Positions 1 through 11,239 of a stretch of 64,000 nucleotides of DNA are shown here, piece by piece. Location: positions 26,133,853-26,197,852 of the forward strand of contig CM075773.1 of assembly GCA_037974665.1 (NCBI GenBank), given 5' to 3'. Within the stretch, counting starts at the first letter, position 1, and every line of letters begins with the position of its first letter. The position numbers and the translations under genes were made by a program. Below the pieces are notes generated by a model, which worked only from the letters and a program-made list of their open reading frames with translations, was not told the origin of the DNA and ran no database searches. This DNA comes from Ehretia macrophylla (taxonomy: Eukaryota > Streptophyta > Magnoliopsida > Boraginales > Ehretiaceae).

Positions 1-628
1 CACGGACAAACCTATGAATCATCCTCCTAGCTGGCCGTACCAACTCAGGCATATACCTCGACAGGCTAACAAACCTAGCCTCGTACTGAGCAACAGTCAT
101 ATTTCCCTGCTTCAGGGCCACAAACTTATCTTCCCTCCTTTCCATAGCCATCTCGGGAATATACTTATCCTGGAACTCACTTACAAAATCATCCCATAAG
201 TGTGGAACATCCTCACAATCCCACCTCAATCTGACAGTATTCCACCACTGCTCTGCATCACCCTCAAATAAAAATGATGCATAATCTATTCTTGCCTCAT
301 CAGTATACCTCAAAGCGGTGAAAATTTTCTCGACACGGTTAATCCATCTCTCGGCCGCCTCATCATCCGGCTCTCAGAAGAACTTTCCCAGCTCGTGCCT
401 CAGAAATTTCTCTAACTGATTGTTCTCAACTCTGTACCCCTGTCCACCAGGATTAACTTGATTACCCTGGGGATTAATCCGGTCCTGCCTTTGCTCCTGT
501 AGTACCTGCGTGATCCGGTCTACTGCAGTAGTCATGGTAGCCATAAACTGCTCGGGCAACGGCTGCTGACCCTGTTCTGCTGCCTCTTCATCTGATCCTA
601 TACCTTGAGTACCACGACGTGGCGGCAT
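1..628 (-). pseudogene. retrotransposon gag, 5' part, with in-frame stop
   Basis: The start is ATG at 628-626 (MPPRRGTQGIG...), about 290 bp after the primer site. The first 84 codons are a low-complexity, Q/N-rich N-terminus typical of plant Gag. A TGA at 376-374 interrupts the frame. The same frame then continues for about 124 codons to the window edge with clear retrotransposon Gag features: EPDDEAAERWINRVEKIF, LFEGDAEQWW, a W..FVSEFQDKYIP segment, EDKFVALKQGNMTVAQYE and LSRYMPELV. Gag forms the virus-like particle in the cytoplasm. With one nonsense change this copy is probably non-autonomous unless the stop is suppressed. The 3' end lies outside the window. Confidence 0.87.
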
Positions 629-920
629 AGTAGCAACTCACAATAGCTGGCAACATTTAAAAGCAGTTTATAGACAGAAATATAGAACATAAGATTAGAT
701 AACACTCAAGTCAATAACAATCCAATATTCTATCACACAATTCACATAAGACAAGTTTAACTTGCCAAACTATTCCACTTAAACACACAAACATTCCAAG
801 TTCACAAAGTCATGCTAGAACATTTTCTTTTCATTTAGCATTCATACATGAACACTTTAATCTTTTAGACCTTTACACCACAGACCGAGAATCATATCCC
901 GGATCATGCAAGACTATCAT
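629..920 (-). other. retrotransposon untranslated leader between primer site and gag
   Basis: An AT-rich stretch of about 290 bp without an open frame joins the primer binding site to the gag start. This is the expected position of the packaging leader in plant gypsy elements. I see no further motif in it. Confidence 0.6.
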
Positions 921-932
921 GCTTTGATACCA
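921..932 (-). other. primer binding site (initiator tRNA-Met)
   Basis: The - strand reads TGGTATCAAAGC, one base from the common plant PBS TGGTATCAGAGC, which is complementary to the 3' end of initiator tRNA-Met. It lies 8 bp after the LTR terminus ...GGCGTGACA and primes minus-strand DNA synthesis. This fixes the element's orientation. Confidence 0.88.
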
Positions 933-2885
933 CCTAAAGATGTCACGCCCCGACCCGACCCCGCGAAAGGCCAAGCCCGGACCCGACACACGGACGGAGT
1001 TTCCTCTGTACCGCGGACGATCCGAAAACCCTAAAATCAATATAACACTTGCGAAAGCCATATAATAGTAAACAAACCAGCCAACTTTCTTCCAAACATA
1101 CATTTCCTATTATCCAACTTTCCAAGCCAAAAATGCCATGCATACTACACAGGTATTCATGCCACTAAACCATTAGCTATTAGCATGCATTTCTTCACTA
1201 GTCATCCGAGTATAAGTTACAATTTTACAAACTTTAATCCATTACAACATAAGACCATAGAGGCCTTAAACTAGGAAATATATACAAGGCTACAAGCCTC
1301 AAAATTAAGCGACCTCCACGCAATATACATAACAAGCAAGGTTCGCACAAAACTGGTAACCAACCACCAGCAAACCAGAGAAGTGCTATCACAGAAACAC
1401 CTCCACCTGCTCTTCCTCCTCTATTACCTCGAGAGGGTCTACTTCAACTACTCCTGTAAAAACATGGTATAGAAAGGAATAAGCAAAAACTATTGCTCAG
1501 CGAGGGCAATGGGTCTCAAGGACGGAGATGAGAGGAGTATGCAATGCAATTAGCCAAGAAATACATACAAAACATATAAAGAAACATTCAAAGCCAACAA
1601 TAAAGCAAGGCAAGTATTTAAAGCTGCAACACTCATTCAAAGGATACGATACTCTTTTCACGAGCAACTTTCAAACACGAATTCGATGACGACGCGCCGG
1701 CCCAAACCACCTTATAACACCAGTTTGGAATACCCTGGAAGTATCCATCAACCTACGACCCAAATCTCCTTGGGAGGCAACCCAAGCAAGAAAGGGAATA
1801 GCAGCGGAGCTAGAGCAACCAACACTGGCAACCCAAGGCTACCCAGAGAGGCCCATCACTCACGCGCGAGACACTATGCAATGCAAGACTCGATACAAGG
1901 CGATAAACAAGCGATAAAGCCACACGTGGGAGAATAACAAAGTAGGTTACTCTCGCACGCAATAGCAGCAATTTGATAAGTAATTCAATCCAAAACAACT
2001 CAAACAAGTATTCCAAGTAATTCTAAGCATTCTATAAGCATAAAGACAAGAAAACACACAAAAACACAAATCGGCCCCAACTATCAAAATGCTACCATTT
2101 CCAAATGAGCCACGAGTTCTGGAAACCGACTTCGCCAACCCTCCTAGGTCACCATAAGGCATGTCTAAAGACCCCGAAACCTTACTTTACCCTAGAACTC
2201 GCGCAAAGCCCCGATTTTCCCCTTTCTCGTTTGAACTACAACTATAACAACCAAACACCCAACCAACGCCATAATCGCACCAAAAGTGCTTCCATGCCCC
2301 CCCGAAGCAATGCCAACACGCAAAATGAGAAAACACTAAAGTCGACCTAAACGACCCCGACTTTTCCAAAGGCTTAATTCTCGTTTTTTCCACTACGCTA
2401 CCCAAACAAACCACACATTTTAGCATTCTAGCATACCTAGCATGTTTCTACATCAACGGAAAGCATAACAACGCAATTTTAACGTTTCAAGGTTTTACTA
2501 TTCCCAAATTACTATTCATTGATCAATTTAAATTGCAATCACAACATTTAACAGCAGAAAATGTTACAAAGCTAAATACATGTTCTACAAATGCCAAGGA
2601 ACATTCTAGAAGCATCAAATCGCTTTAAATAACGATCTACGGATAAATCTAAAAATTGACAAAGTTAGCATACACAACGTATAAATGCGCAAATAATGTG
2701 CTTCCCTCACCTTAGGTACTCCTAGTCGCTAAGAAAACCACGTTGGTTGCCTCGAAAACCACCCCGCACGAGCTCTCGCGAAGATTGATCGATTGGAAGG
2801 TGAAAGTTTTTTTTTTCTTCAATGAAGCTCACGGCCTGCTGCTCACTGTTTTGCTGCTGTTTTTTTTTAATTCTAAGTTATAAGC

Positions 2886-2891
2886 TTATAA
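2886..2891 (-). promoter_or_regulatory. candidate LTR TATA box
   Basis: TATAAG on the - strand lies within CCTTATAAGCTTATAAC, about 11 bp downstream of the last W-box. This is a sensible place for an LTR core promoter, with transcription starting near 2855. The region is AT-rich, so chance is possible. Confidence 0.35.
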
Positions 2892-2901
2892 GGTGTTAAA
2901 T

Positions 2902-2949
2902 GGTCAAAGTTGGTCAAGGGCTAAGTCAAACTACTTAAGACTTGGTCAA
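2902..2949 (-). promoter_or_regulatory. cluster of four W-box cores in the LTR U3
   Basis: TTGACC/TTGACT hexamers on the element's sense strand occur at 2949-2944, 2929-2924, 2917-2912 and 2907-2902. TTGACY is the WRKY-binding W-box. The cluster lies about 265-312 bp from the LTR 5' end, upstream of a TATAAG at 2891-2886. A stress- or defence-responsive enhancer is plausible but not shown. Confidence 0.5.
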
Positions 2950-3288
2950 AGGCCCTTATTTTGAGCGTTTTAAAGCCGTTTTAGCTAAGGTAAGATCAAT
3001 TAAAGCTAGCAACATTTAAAATATAAAATTTAAGTAATCTAAATACTAGTTTCACTATTTACTAAGGACTAGAAATCGTTATGTAGCTATCGCTCCTTAA
3101 ATGCAATGCACGTTGCGTCGGCGAGAAAGTAACAATTAATTCACAAAAAATTTAAGGAAATATAATTTTCAAAATAATAAACAAAGAAAATTCACATTCT
3201 GGGCTCGGGTATTACAGATTCGGTTAGAGAAATGTGGCAGATAAAGTATCTCTGCAACCCTTACCAGGGCATAAAAAAATTGAAAAGG

Positions 3289-3407
3289 GGGTGGCAACAT
3301 GAGGACTTCCCACGGGGTCACCGATCCTAGTACTACTCTTGCCCAAGCATGTTTCACTTTAGAGTTCTGATGGGATCCGATACATTAGTGCTGGTATGAT
3401 CGCACCC
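3289..3407 (-). rRNA. 5S rRNA locus S1 (variant)
   Basis: First 5S locus after the LTR. It has an extra G near the 3' end (119 bp). Box A is heavily altered (+ strand caagcatgtttcacttt for caagcacgcttaacttc) and box C is changed (caccgat). Block partner is S63 at +44,756 bp. Probably not functional. Confidence 0.82.
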
Positions 3408-3969
3408 GTCATGTTAAGGGCACAAATCCTTTATGTGTTGACGGTTCATAGTCACAGCCCAAAGAGATGGCCCATTCAAAAGGCCAAATAGGTTTAACGG
3501 CAACCCATCTGCTTCAACAATGCAGCATCCTCGTAAGACGTGATATCGACGCGTTGTAGGGCCCTGTAATATCCAGCGAGTTAGGTTGTCGTCCTTTTAA
3601 CAGCTCACGACGTACGATCCTGGACAGAAAAACAGAGTAAAGGAAGAAAAGTGGCCAAAAACTAATTAAAACGATTAATTTTGGGCCCCGAAAATAGGCG
3701 CGGCTGAGCAGGCTTGCTGCCTCCATCGTAGAGCTCTCGAAGAGCTTTTCAACGGTATGCTCTTCGTTGCGTAACTCATTACGGATTAAAATTTATGGGC
3801 ACTAGAGCAACGTAGACCTGGTGACAAGCCCCACACTCCCGGTTTGCGGGCCCAGCCTCTTCGTGAAGCGATGTTGTCTTGCCCAAGGTGCCGTGGGATT
3901 CGGTAATAGAAATGTGGTGGATTAAGTATCTTGGCAACCTTAACCGGGGCAAAAAAAATTGAAAAGGGA

Positions 3970-4087
3970 GGGTGCAACACAAGGACTTCCCAGGGGGTCA
4001 CCCATCCTAGTACTACTCTCTCCCAAGCACGCTAAACTTCAGAGTTCTGATGGGATCTGTTGCATTAGTTCTTGTATGATCGCACCC
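3970..4087 (-). rRNA. 5S rRNA locus S2
   Basis: Full-length. One change in box A (gctaaactt on +) and one in the intermediate element (ctctctccc), plus several near the 5' third (gatctgttgcattagttcttg). Terminator has an 8-T run. Partner S64. Confidence 0.88.
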
Positions 4088-4647
4088 GTCATGTTGTGGG
4101 CACAAATCCTTTATGTGTTGACGATTCAGAGTCCCAGCCGAGAGAGATTGCCCATTCAAAAGGCCCAATGGGCTTAACGATAACCCATCCACTTTAACAA
4201 CGTAGCATCCTCGCAAGACATGATATCGTCGCATTGTAAAGCCTTATAATATCACGCGAGTTAGGTTGTCGTCCGTTTAACAGCTCACGACGTACGATGC
4301 GGGACGAAAAAACAGAGCAAAAGAAGAAAAGTAGCCCGAAATTGATGAAAATATTTGATTTTGGGCTCCGAAAATAGACACAGCCGAGCAAGCATGCTGC
4401 CCCCGTTGTAGAGCTCTCGGAAGGCTTTCAACGGTATGCTATGTGACGTGTAACACCTTACGAATCAAAAGTTATAGGCACCGGAGCGACGAAGACCTGG
4501 TCACAAGCCCTACACCCTCGGTTTACGGGCCCAGCCACTACGTGAAGCGAAGTTGTCTTGCCCAAGGTACCGTGGGATTCGATAATAGAAATGTGGTGGA
4601 CAAAGTATCTTCGCAACCCAAACTGGGGCAAAAAAAATTGAAAAGGG

Positions 4648-4765
4648 CGGTGCAACACGAGGAATTCCCTGGGGGTCACCCATCCTAGCATTATTCTCGT
4701 CGAATCACGCTTAACTCCAGAGTTCTGATGGGATCCGATGCATTAGTGTTGGTATGATCGTACCC
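4648..4765 (-). rRNA. 5S rRNA locus S3 (variant)
   Basis: Full-length but the region between box A and box C is scrambled (+ cagcattattctcgtcgaatcacg). The same unusual cagcattattctc string is in S65, exactly 44,756 bp away, which ties the two as block duplicates. The 3' terminal bases are also changed. Confidence 0.85.
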
Positions 4766-5286
4766 ATCATGTTGATGGCATAAATCCCTTATGTGTTTAC
4801 GGCTCGCAGTCCCAGCCTAGAGAGATGGCCTATTCAAAAGGCCTAATGGGCTTAACGACAACCCATCCACTTCAACAACGCAACATTCTCATAAGACGTG
4901 ATATTGACACATTGTAAGGCCCTCTAATGTCCAGCTAGTTAGGTTGTCGTCCTTTTAACAACTCACGACGTACGATCTGGGATGAAAAAATAGAGCAAAA
5001 GAAGAAAAATAGCCGAAAACTGATTAAAATGTTCAATTTTGGGCTCTGAAAGCAGGCGCGGCTGTGCAACGATATGCTGTGCGTTTCGTAACTCCTTACG
5101 GATTCAAAGTTATGGGTACCAGAGTGACGGAGACCTAGTCACAAGCCCTACGCCCTCGGTTTGTGGGCCCAGCCTCTACGTGAAGCGAAGTTCTCTTGCC
5201 CAAGGTATCGTGCGATTCGGTAATAGTAATGTGGTGGATAACGTATCTTGGAAAACCTAACTGGGGCAAAAAAAATTGAAAATGGG

Positions 5287-5404
5287 GGGTGCAACACGAG
5301 GACTTCCCAAGGGGTCACCCGTCTTAGTACTACTCTCGCCCAAGCACGCTTAACTTCGGAGTTCTGATGGGATCTAATGCATTAATGCTGGTATGATCGC
5401 ATTC
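5287..5404 (-). rRNA. 5S rRNA locus S4
   Basis: Box A intact; box C altered (caaggggtcacccgtctt on +); 5' end reads gcattc instead of gcaccc. The spacer before it carries a roughly 40-bp deletion near 5064 that is shared with its partner S66. Confidence 0.87.
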
Positions 5405-5967
5405 ATCATGTTGTGGGCACAAATCCTTTATGTGTAGACCGTTGACAGTCCCAGCCCAGAGATATGGCCCATTCAGAAGGTCCAATGGGCTTAACAACAA
5501 CCTATCCTCTTCAACAACGCAACATCCTCGCAAGACGTGATATAGACATGTTGTAGGGCCCACTAATGTCCTGTGAGTAAGGTTGTGGTCCTTTTAACAG
5601 CTCACGACGTACTATCCAGGACGGAAAAATAGCGCAAAATGAAGAAAAGTGGCCCAAAATTGATGAAAACGTTAGATTTTGGGCTCCAAAAACACGCGCA
5701 GCAGAGCAGGCCTGCAGCCCCCGTCGTAGAGCTCTCGGAGAGCTTTCCAACGGTATCCTGTGCCCCCACGTAACTCCTTACGGATCAAAAGTTATGGGCA
5801 CCGGAGCCACAGAGACCTGGTCACAAACCTCACGCCCTCGGTTTGTAGTCCCAGCCTCTACGTGAAGTGAAGTTGTCTTACCCAAGGTACCGTGGGATTC
5901 GGTAATAGAAATGTGGTGGATAACGTATCTTGGAAACCCTAACTGGGAAAGAAAAATTGAAAAGAGG

Positions 5968-6075
5968 GGGTGCAACACGAGGACTTCCCAGGGGGTCACC
6001 CGTCCGAGTACTACTCTTGCCCAAGCACGCTTAACTTCGGAGTTATGATGGGATCCGATGCAGTAATGCTGGTAT
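5968..6075 (-). pseudogene. 5S rRNA locus S5, 5' end deleted
   Basis: Homology stops at ctggtat (6075) and jumps to distal spacer (cgacgtgttgtaggg). About 149 bp covering the first roughly 10 nt of the gene, the TATA-like element and the TGGGCC block are missing. Partner S67 is full-length, so the loss followed the block duplication. Transcription is unlikely. Confidence 0.85.
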
Positions 6076-6497
6076 CGACGTGTTGTAGGGCCCTCTAATG
6101 TCAAGTGAGTTAGGTTGGTATCCTTTTAATAACTCACGACGTACGATCCGAGATGGAAAAACAACGCAAAAGAAGTAAAGTGGCCCAAAACTGATGAAAA
6201 CGTTCTATTTTGGGCTCCAAAAATAGATGCAGCTGAGTAGGCTTGCTGCCCCCGTCATAGAGCTCTCGGAGATCTTCCTAACGGCATGCTGTGCGCCATG
6301 TAACTCTTAACGGATCAAAATTTATGGGCACCGGAGCGACGAAGACCTGGTCATAAGCCCTAGGCCCTCGATTTGCGGGCCCAGCCTCTAGGTAAAGCGA
6401 AGTTGTCTTGCCCAAGGTGGCGTGGGATTCAGTAATAGAAATGTGGTGGATAACGTATCTCAGCAACCCTAACCGGGGCAAAAAAAATTGAAAACGG

Positions 6498-6615
6498 GGG
6501 TGCAACACGAGGACTTCCGGGGGGGTTACCCATCCTAGTACTACTCTCTCCCAAGCACGCTTAACTTCGAAGTTCTCATGGGATCCGGTGCATTAGTGCT
6601 GGTATCATTGCACTC
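6498..6615 (-). rRNA. 5S rRNA locus S6 (variant)
   Basis: Full-length with intact box A. Box C core is changed (gttaccc for gtcaccc on +), and the 5' end reads cattgcactc for gatcgcaccc. Partner S68 at +44,904 bp, the offset being shifted by the S5 deletion. Confidence 0.86.
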
Positions 6616-7175
6616 GCCATGTTGAGTGCGCAAATCCTTAATGTTTTAGCGGTTCACTGTCCCAACCCAGAGAGATGGCCAATTCAAGAGGCCCAATGGG
6701 CTTAACGACAACCCATCTTCTTAAACAATGCTGCATCCTTGCAAGACGTGATATTGACGCATTGTAGGGCCCCCTAATGTCCAGCGAGTTTGGTTGTTGT
6801 CCGGTTAACTGCTCACGACGTACGATTCAGGACAAAAAAACAAAGCCAAAGAAGAAAAGTGGCACGAAACTGATGAAAATGTTCAATTTTGGGCACTAAA
6901 AATAGCCGCAGCCGAACAGGATTGTAGTCCCCATCGTAGAGCTGTCGAAGAGCTTTACAACGGTATGTTGTGCGCCGCGTAACTCCTAACGGATCAAACG
7001 TTAATGGCACTGGAGCGGTGAAGACCTGGTGACAACCCTACGCCCACGGTCTACGGGCCCAGCCTCTACGTGAAACAAAGTTGTCTTGCCCAAGGTGCCG
7101 TGGGATTCGGTAATAGAAATGTGGCAGATAAAGTATCCTAGAAACCCTAACCGGGGCAAAAAGAATTGAAGAGGG

Positions 7176-7284
7176 GGGAGGACTTCCCAGGGGGTCACCC
7201 ATCCTAGTACTATTCTCGCCCAAGCACGCTTAACTTCAGAGTTTTGATGGGATCCGGTGCATTAGTGCTGGTATGATGGCACTC
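7176..7284 (-). pseudogene. 5S rRNA locus S7, 3' end deleted
   Basis: About 8 bp at the 3' end (tgcaacac on +) are missing; the terminator-side G run joins straight to gaggacttccc. Loss of these bases removes one strand of helix I. Partner S69 retains them. Box A and box C are otherwise intact. Confidence 0.82.
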
Positions 7285-7846
7285 GTCATGTTGTGGGCAC
7301 AAATCCTTTATGTGTTGACGGTTCACAGTCCCAGCCCAGATAGATGGCCCATTCAAAAGGCCCAATGGCCTTAACGACAACCCATCCACTTCAACAACGC
7401 AGCATCCTCGTAAGATGTTATATCGACTCGTTGTAAGGCCTGGTAATATCCCGCGAGCTAGGTTGTCGTCCTTTTAATAGCTCACGACGTACGATCCGGG
7501 ATAGAAAAACAGAGCAAAAGAAGGAAAGTGGCCCGAAACTAATGAAAGCATTCAATTTTGGGCTCTGAAAATAGGCGCAGCTGAGCAGGCTTGATGCCCC
7601 CGTCGTAGAGCTCTTGGAGTGCTTTCCAAGGGTATGTTGTGTGCCGTAAAACTCCTTCCGAATTAATAGTTATGGGCATCAAAGTGATGGAGACCTGGTC
7701 ATAAGCCCCATGCCCTCGATTTGCGGGCCCAGCCTCTACATGAAGCGAAGTTGTCTTGCCCAAGGTGCCATGAGATTCGGTAATAGAAATGTGGTGGATA
7801 AAGTATCTTGGCAACCCTAACCGGGGAAAAAATATTTGAAAAAGGG

Positions 7847-7963
7847 GGGTGCAACACGAGGGCTTCCCAGGGGTCACCCATCCTAGTACTACTCTCGCCC
7901 AAGCACACATAAATTCGGAGTTCTATTGGGATCCAATGAATTAGTGCTGCTATGATCACACCC
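7847..7963 (-). rRNA. 5S rRNA locus S8 (variant)
   Basis: 117 bp, one G lost in box C. Box A is changed at three positions (caagcacacataaat on +), a signature shared with S19, and in part with S42, S70 and S80. 5' upstream has the tgtttaccgttcgcagcatcagcc variant. Confidence 0.86.
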
Positions 7964-8522
7964 GCCATGTTGGGGGCACAAATCCTTTGTGTTTACCGTT
8001 CGCAGCATCAGCCCAGAGAGATGACCCATTCAAAAGGCCCAATGGGCTTAACGACAACCCATCCGCTTCAACAACGTAGCATCCTTGCAAGACGTGGTAT
8101 CGGCATGTTGTATGGCCCTCTAATGTCCCGCGATTTAGGTTGTTGTCCTGTTAACAGCTGACGACGTACGATCCTGGACGGAAAAACAGAGCAAAAGAAG
8201 AAAAGTGGCCCGAAACTGATGAAAACGTTCCATTTTGGGCTCCGAATATAGGCGCAGCAGACCAGGTTTCTTGCCCCCGTTGCAGAGCTCTCAGAGAGCT
8301 TTCCAACTGTATGCTGTGCACTACGTAACTCCTTACGGATCAAAAGTTATGGGCACTGGAGCGACGAAGACCTGGCCACAAGCCCTACGCCTATGGTTTG
8401 CAGGCCCAACCTCTACGTGAAGCGAAGTTGTCTTGCCCAAGGTGCCATGGGATTTGGTAATAGAAATGTGGTGGATAAAGTATCTTGGAAACCCTAACCG
8501 GGGCAAAAGGAATTGACGAGGG

Positions 8523-8640
8523 GGGTACAACACGAGGACTTCCCAAGGGGTCACCCATCCTAGTACTACTCTCACCCAAGCACGCTTAACTTCAGAGTTC
8601 TGATGGGATCCGGTGCATTAGTCCTGGTATGATCACACCC
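8523..8640 (-). rRNA. 5S rRNA locus S9
   Basis: Full-length with intact box A. Changes include tacaac at the 3' end, ctctcaccc in the intermediate element and cacaccc at the 5' end. The ttgac(g)agggg 3' flank is typical of the S27/S43/S71/S81 subtype. Partner S71 at +44,913 bp. Confidence 0.89.
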
Positions 8641-9202
8641 ATCATGTTGTGGGCACAAATCCTTTATCTGTTGACGATTTACAGTCCCAGCCCAGAGAGA
8701 TGGCCCATTCAAAAGGCCCAATCGGCTTAACGACAACCCATCCGTTTCAACAACGTAGCATCCTTGCAAGACATGATATCGATACATTTTAGGGCCCTGT
8801 AATGTACCGCGAGTTAGGTTGTGGTCCTTTTAACAGCTCACGACGTACGATGCGAGACCAAAAAATAGGGGAAAGGAAGAAAAGTGTCCCGAAATTGATC
8901 AAAACGTTCGATTTTGGGCTCTGAAAATAGGCACAACTGAGTACGCTTGCAGCCCCCGTCGTAGAGATCTTGGAGTGCTTTCCAACAGTATGTTGTGCGC
9001 CGTGTAACTCCTTAAGGATCACAAGTTATGGGCACCGGAGCGACGAATACCTGGTCACAATCCCTACTCCCTCGGTTTGCGGACCCAGCCTCTTCGTGAA
9101 ACAAAGTTGTCTTGCCCAAGGTGCCGTGGGATTCAGTAATAGAAATGTGTTGGATAAAGTATCTTGGCAACTCTAACTGGGGCAAAAATAACTGAAAAGG
9201 GG

Positions 9203-9320
9203 GGGTGCAACAAGAGGACTTCGCAGGGGGTCACCCATCCTAGTACTACTCTCGCCCAAGCACGCTTAACTTTGGAGTTCTGATGGGATCCTGTACATTA
9301 GTGCTGGTATGATCACATCC
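9203..9320 (-). rRNA. 5S rRNA locus S10
   Basis: Box A intact; seven or so scattered changes (aacaagagg, ttcgcaggg, gatcctgtac, cacatcc on +). Upstream shows the cacaattcatttatg variant seen at S23, S33 and S46. The T-run is only five Ts. Confidence 0.88.
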
Positions 9321-9881
9321 GTCATGTTGAGGGCACAATTCATTTATGTGTTGACAGTTCACAGTCCCAGCCCAAAGAGATGGCCCATTCAAAAGGCCCA
9401 ATGGGCTTAACGACAACCCATCCGCTTCAACAATGCAGCATCCTCGTAAGACGGGTTATCGACGCGGTGTAAGGCCCGGTAATATCTGTCAAGTTAGGTT
9501 GTCTTCCTTTTAACAACTCACGACGTACGATCCTGGATGAAAAAATAGAGCAAAACAAGTAAAGTGGCCCGAAATCGATGAAAATGTTCGATTTTTGGCT
9601 TCGAAAACAGGCATAGCTGAGTAGGCATCCTGCCCCCATCGTATAGCTCTCAGAGAGCTTTCAAACGGTATGTTGTGTGCCGCATAACTCCTTACGGATT
9701 ACAAGTTATGGGCACTGGAGTGACGGAGACCTGGTCACAAGCCCCACGCACTCGATTTCCAGGCCGAGCCTCTACGTGAGGCAAAGTTGCCTTGCCAAAG
9801 GTTCCGAGGGATTCAGTGAGAGAAATGTGGTAGATAAAGTATCTCTGCAACCTTTACCGGGGCAAAAAAAATTGAAAAGGG

Positions 9882-9998
9882 GGGTGCAACATAAGGACTT
9901 CCCATGGGGTCACCGATCCTAGTACTACTCCCGCCATGCATGCTTAACTTCGGAGTTCTAATGGGATCCGGTGCATTAGTGCTTGTACGATCGTACCC
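9882..9998 (-). rRNA. 5S rRNA locus S11 (variant)
   Basis: 117 bp. Box C caccgat and box A catgcatgc are altered. The catggggtcac signature is shared with S34 and S47, the block partners at +14,673 and +23,493 bp. Confidence 0.87.
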
Positions 9999-10559
9999 GT
10001 CATGTTGTGGGCACAAATACTTTATGTGTTGACCGTTCACAATACCAGACCAGAGAGATGGCCCATTCAAATGGTCCAATGGGTTTAACCACAACCCATC
10101 CTCTTCACCAACGCAGCTTTCTCGCAAAACGTGATATCAACGTGTTGTAGGGCCCTGTAATATCCAACGAGTTAGGATGTCATCCTTTTAACAGCTCACG
10201 ACGTATGATCCGGGATGAAAAAATAGAGCTAAAGAAGAAAAGTGGCCCAAAACTGATTAAAACATTTGATTTTGGACTCCGAAAATAGGCACAGACGAGC
10301 AGCCTTGCTGCCCTCGTCGTAGAGCTCGGAGAGAGCTTTCTAACGGTATTCTGTGAGCCACATAACTCATTACAGATCAAAAGCTATGGACACCGGAGCG
10401 ACGAATACCTGGTCAGAATCCCTACGCCCTCGGTTTGCGGGCCCAGCCTCTACGTTAAGCGAAGTTGTCTTGTACAAGGTGCCATGGGATTCGATAAAAG
10501 AAATGTGGTGGATAAAGTATCTTGGCAACCATAACCGGGGTAAAAAAAATTGAAAAAGG

Positions 10560-10678
10560 GGGTGCAACACGAGGACTTTCCCAAGGGGTCACCCATCCTA
10601 GTACTACTCTTGCCCAAGCACGCTTAACTTCTAAGTTCTGAAGGGATCCGGTGCTTTAGCATTGGTATGATTGCACCC
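10560..10678 (-). rRNA. 5S rRNA locus S12
   Basis: 119 bp with one extra base in gactttccc. Intact box A is followed by the diagnostic ctaagttctgaaggg and gctttagcattgg. The same combination marks S35 and S48. Confidence 0.88.
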
Positions 10679-11239
10679 GTCATGTTGCGTGCACAAATCC
10701 TTTATGTGTTGACGGTTCACAGTCCCAACCCAGAGAGATGCCCCATTCAAAAGGCCCAATGGGCTTAACGACAACCCATCCGCTTCAACAATGCAGCATC
10801 CTCGTAAGACATGATATCGACACGTTGTAGGGCCTTACAATATCCCGCGGGTTAGGTTATCGTCCTTTTAACAGCTCACGACGTATGATCCGGGACGAAA
10901 AAAAAGAGGAAAAGAAGAAAAGAGGCACGAAACTGATGAAAACGTTCTATTTAGGGCTCCAAAAATTGGTGCAACTGAACAGGCTTGCTACCCCCGTCAT
11001 AGAGCTCTCGAAGAGCTTTTCAACGGTATGTTGTGCGTCGCGTAACTCCTTACGAATTTAAAGTTATGGGCACCGTAGCGACATAGACCTGGTCACAAGC
11101 CCACGCCCTCGGTTTGCAGGCCCAGCCTCTACGTGAAGCGAAGTTGTCTTGCCTAAGGTGCCGTGGGATTCGGTAATAGAAATGCGGTGGATAAAATTAC
11201 TTGGCAACCCTAACTGGGGCAAAAAAAATTGAAAAGGAG

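Larger units (their letters stand above)
1..3214 (-). mobile_element. Ty3/gypsy-type LTR retrotransposon, 5' portion (partial at window edge)
   Basis: Reading the - strand from 3214 leftwards, the order is 5' LTR (TGTAATACCC ... GGCGTGACA), primer binding site, leader, then gag running off the window. The right edge abuts 5S spacer sequence (gattcggttagagaaatgtgg), so the element sits inside a 5S unit. The Gag domain and tRNA-Met primer site support a Ty3/gypsy element. Pol is outside the window, so lineage (Tekay/Retand/Tat-like) is not assigned. The array presumably resumes beyond the left edge. Confidence 0.88.
941..3214 (-). repeat. 5' long terminal repeat, 2274 bp
   Basis: The - strand begins TGTAATACCCGAGCCC at 3214 and ends GGGGCGTGACA at 941, with TG...CA termini. 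No coding capacity is visible; the short frames inside (for example 1686-1937) are AT-rich noise. Shared phrases with the insertions at 40336 and 61775 (an actcagcgaggg-like segment near 1495, cnnaagcgagaaagggaat near 1785, acaaagtaggtt near 1937) suggest related LTR families. The 3' LTR is outside the window, so the boundary rests on termini, primer site and the 5S junction. Confidence 0.82.
3289..8640 (-). repeat. higher-order block P1 (S1-S9), duplicated at 48045-53553
   Basis: S1-S4 match S63-S66 at constant offset 44,756 bp. After the S5 deletion S6 is at 44,904, and S7-S9 settle at 44,912-44,913. Shared oddities include the gene variant cagcattattctc (S3/S65) and the spacer deletion at 5064/49820. 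Confidence 0.85.

Noticed and set aside
14-199. 61-codon frame on the + strand
   Set aside because: Antisense to the Gag domain on the - strand.
873-1143. Two overlapping - strand frames of 66-76 codons
   Set aside because: They span the LTR end and primer site, and contain no recognisable domain.
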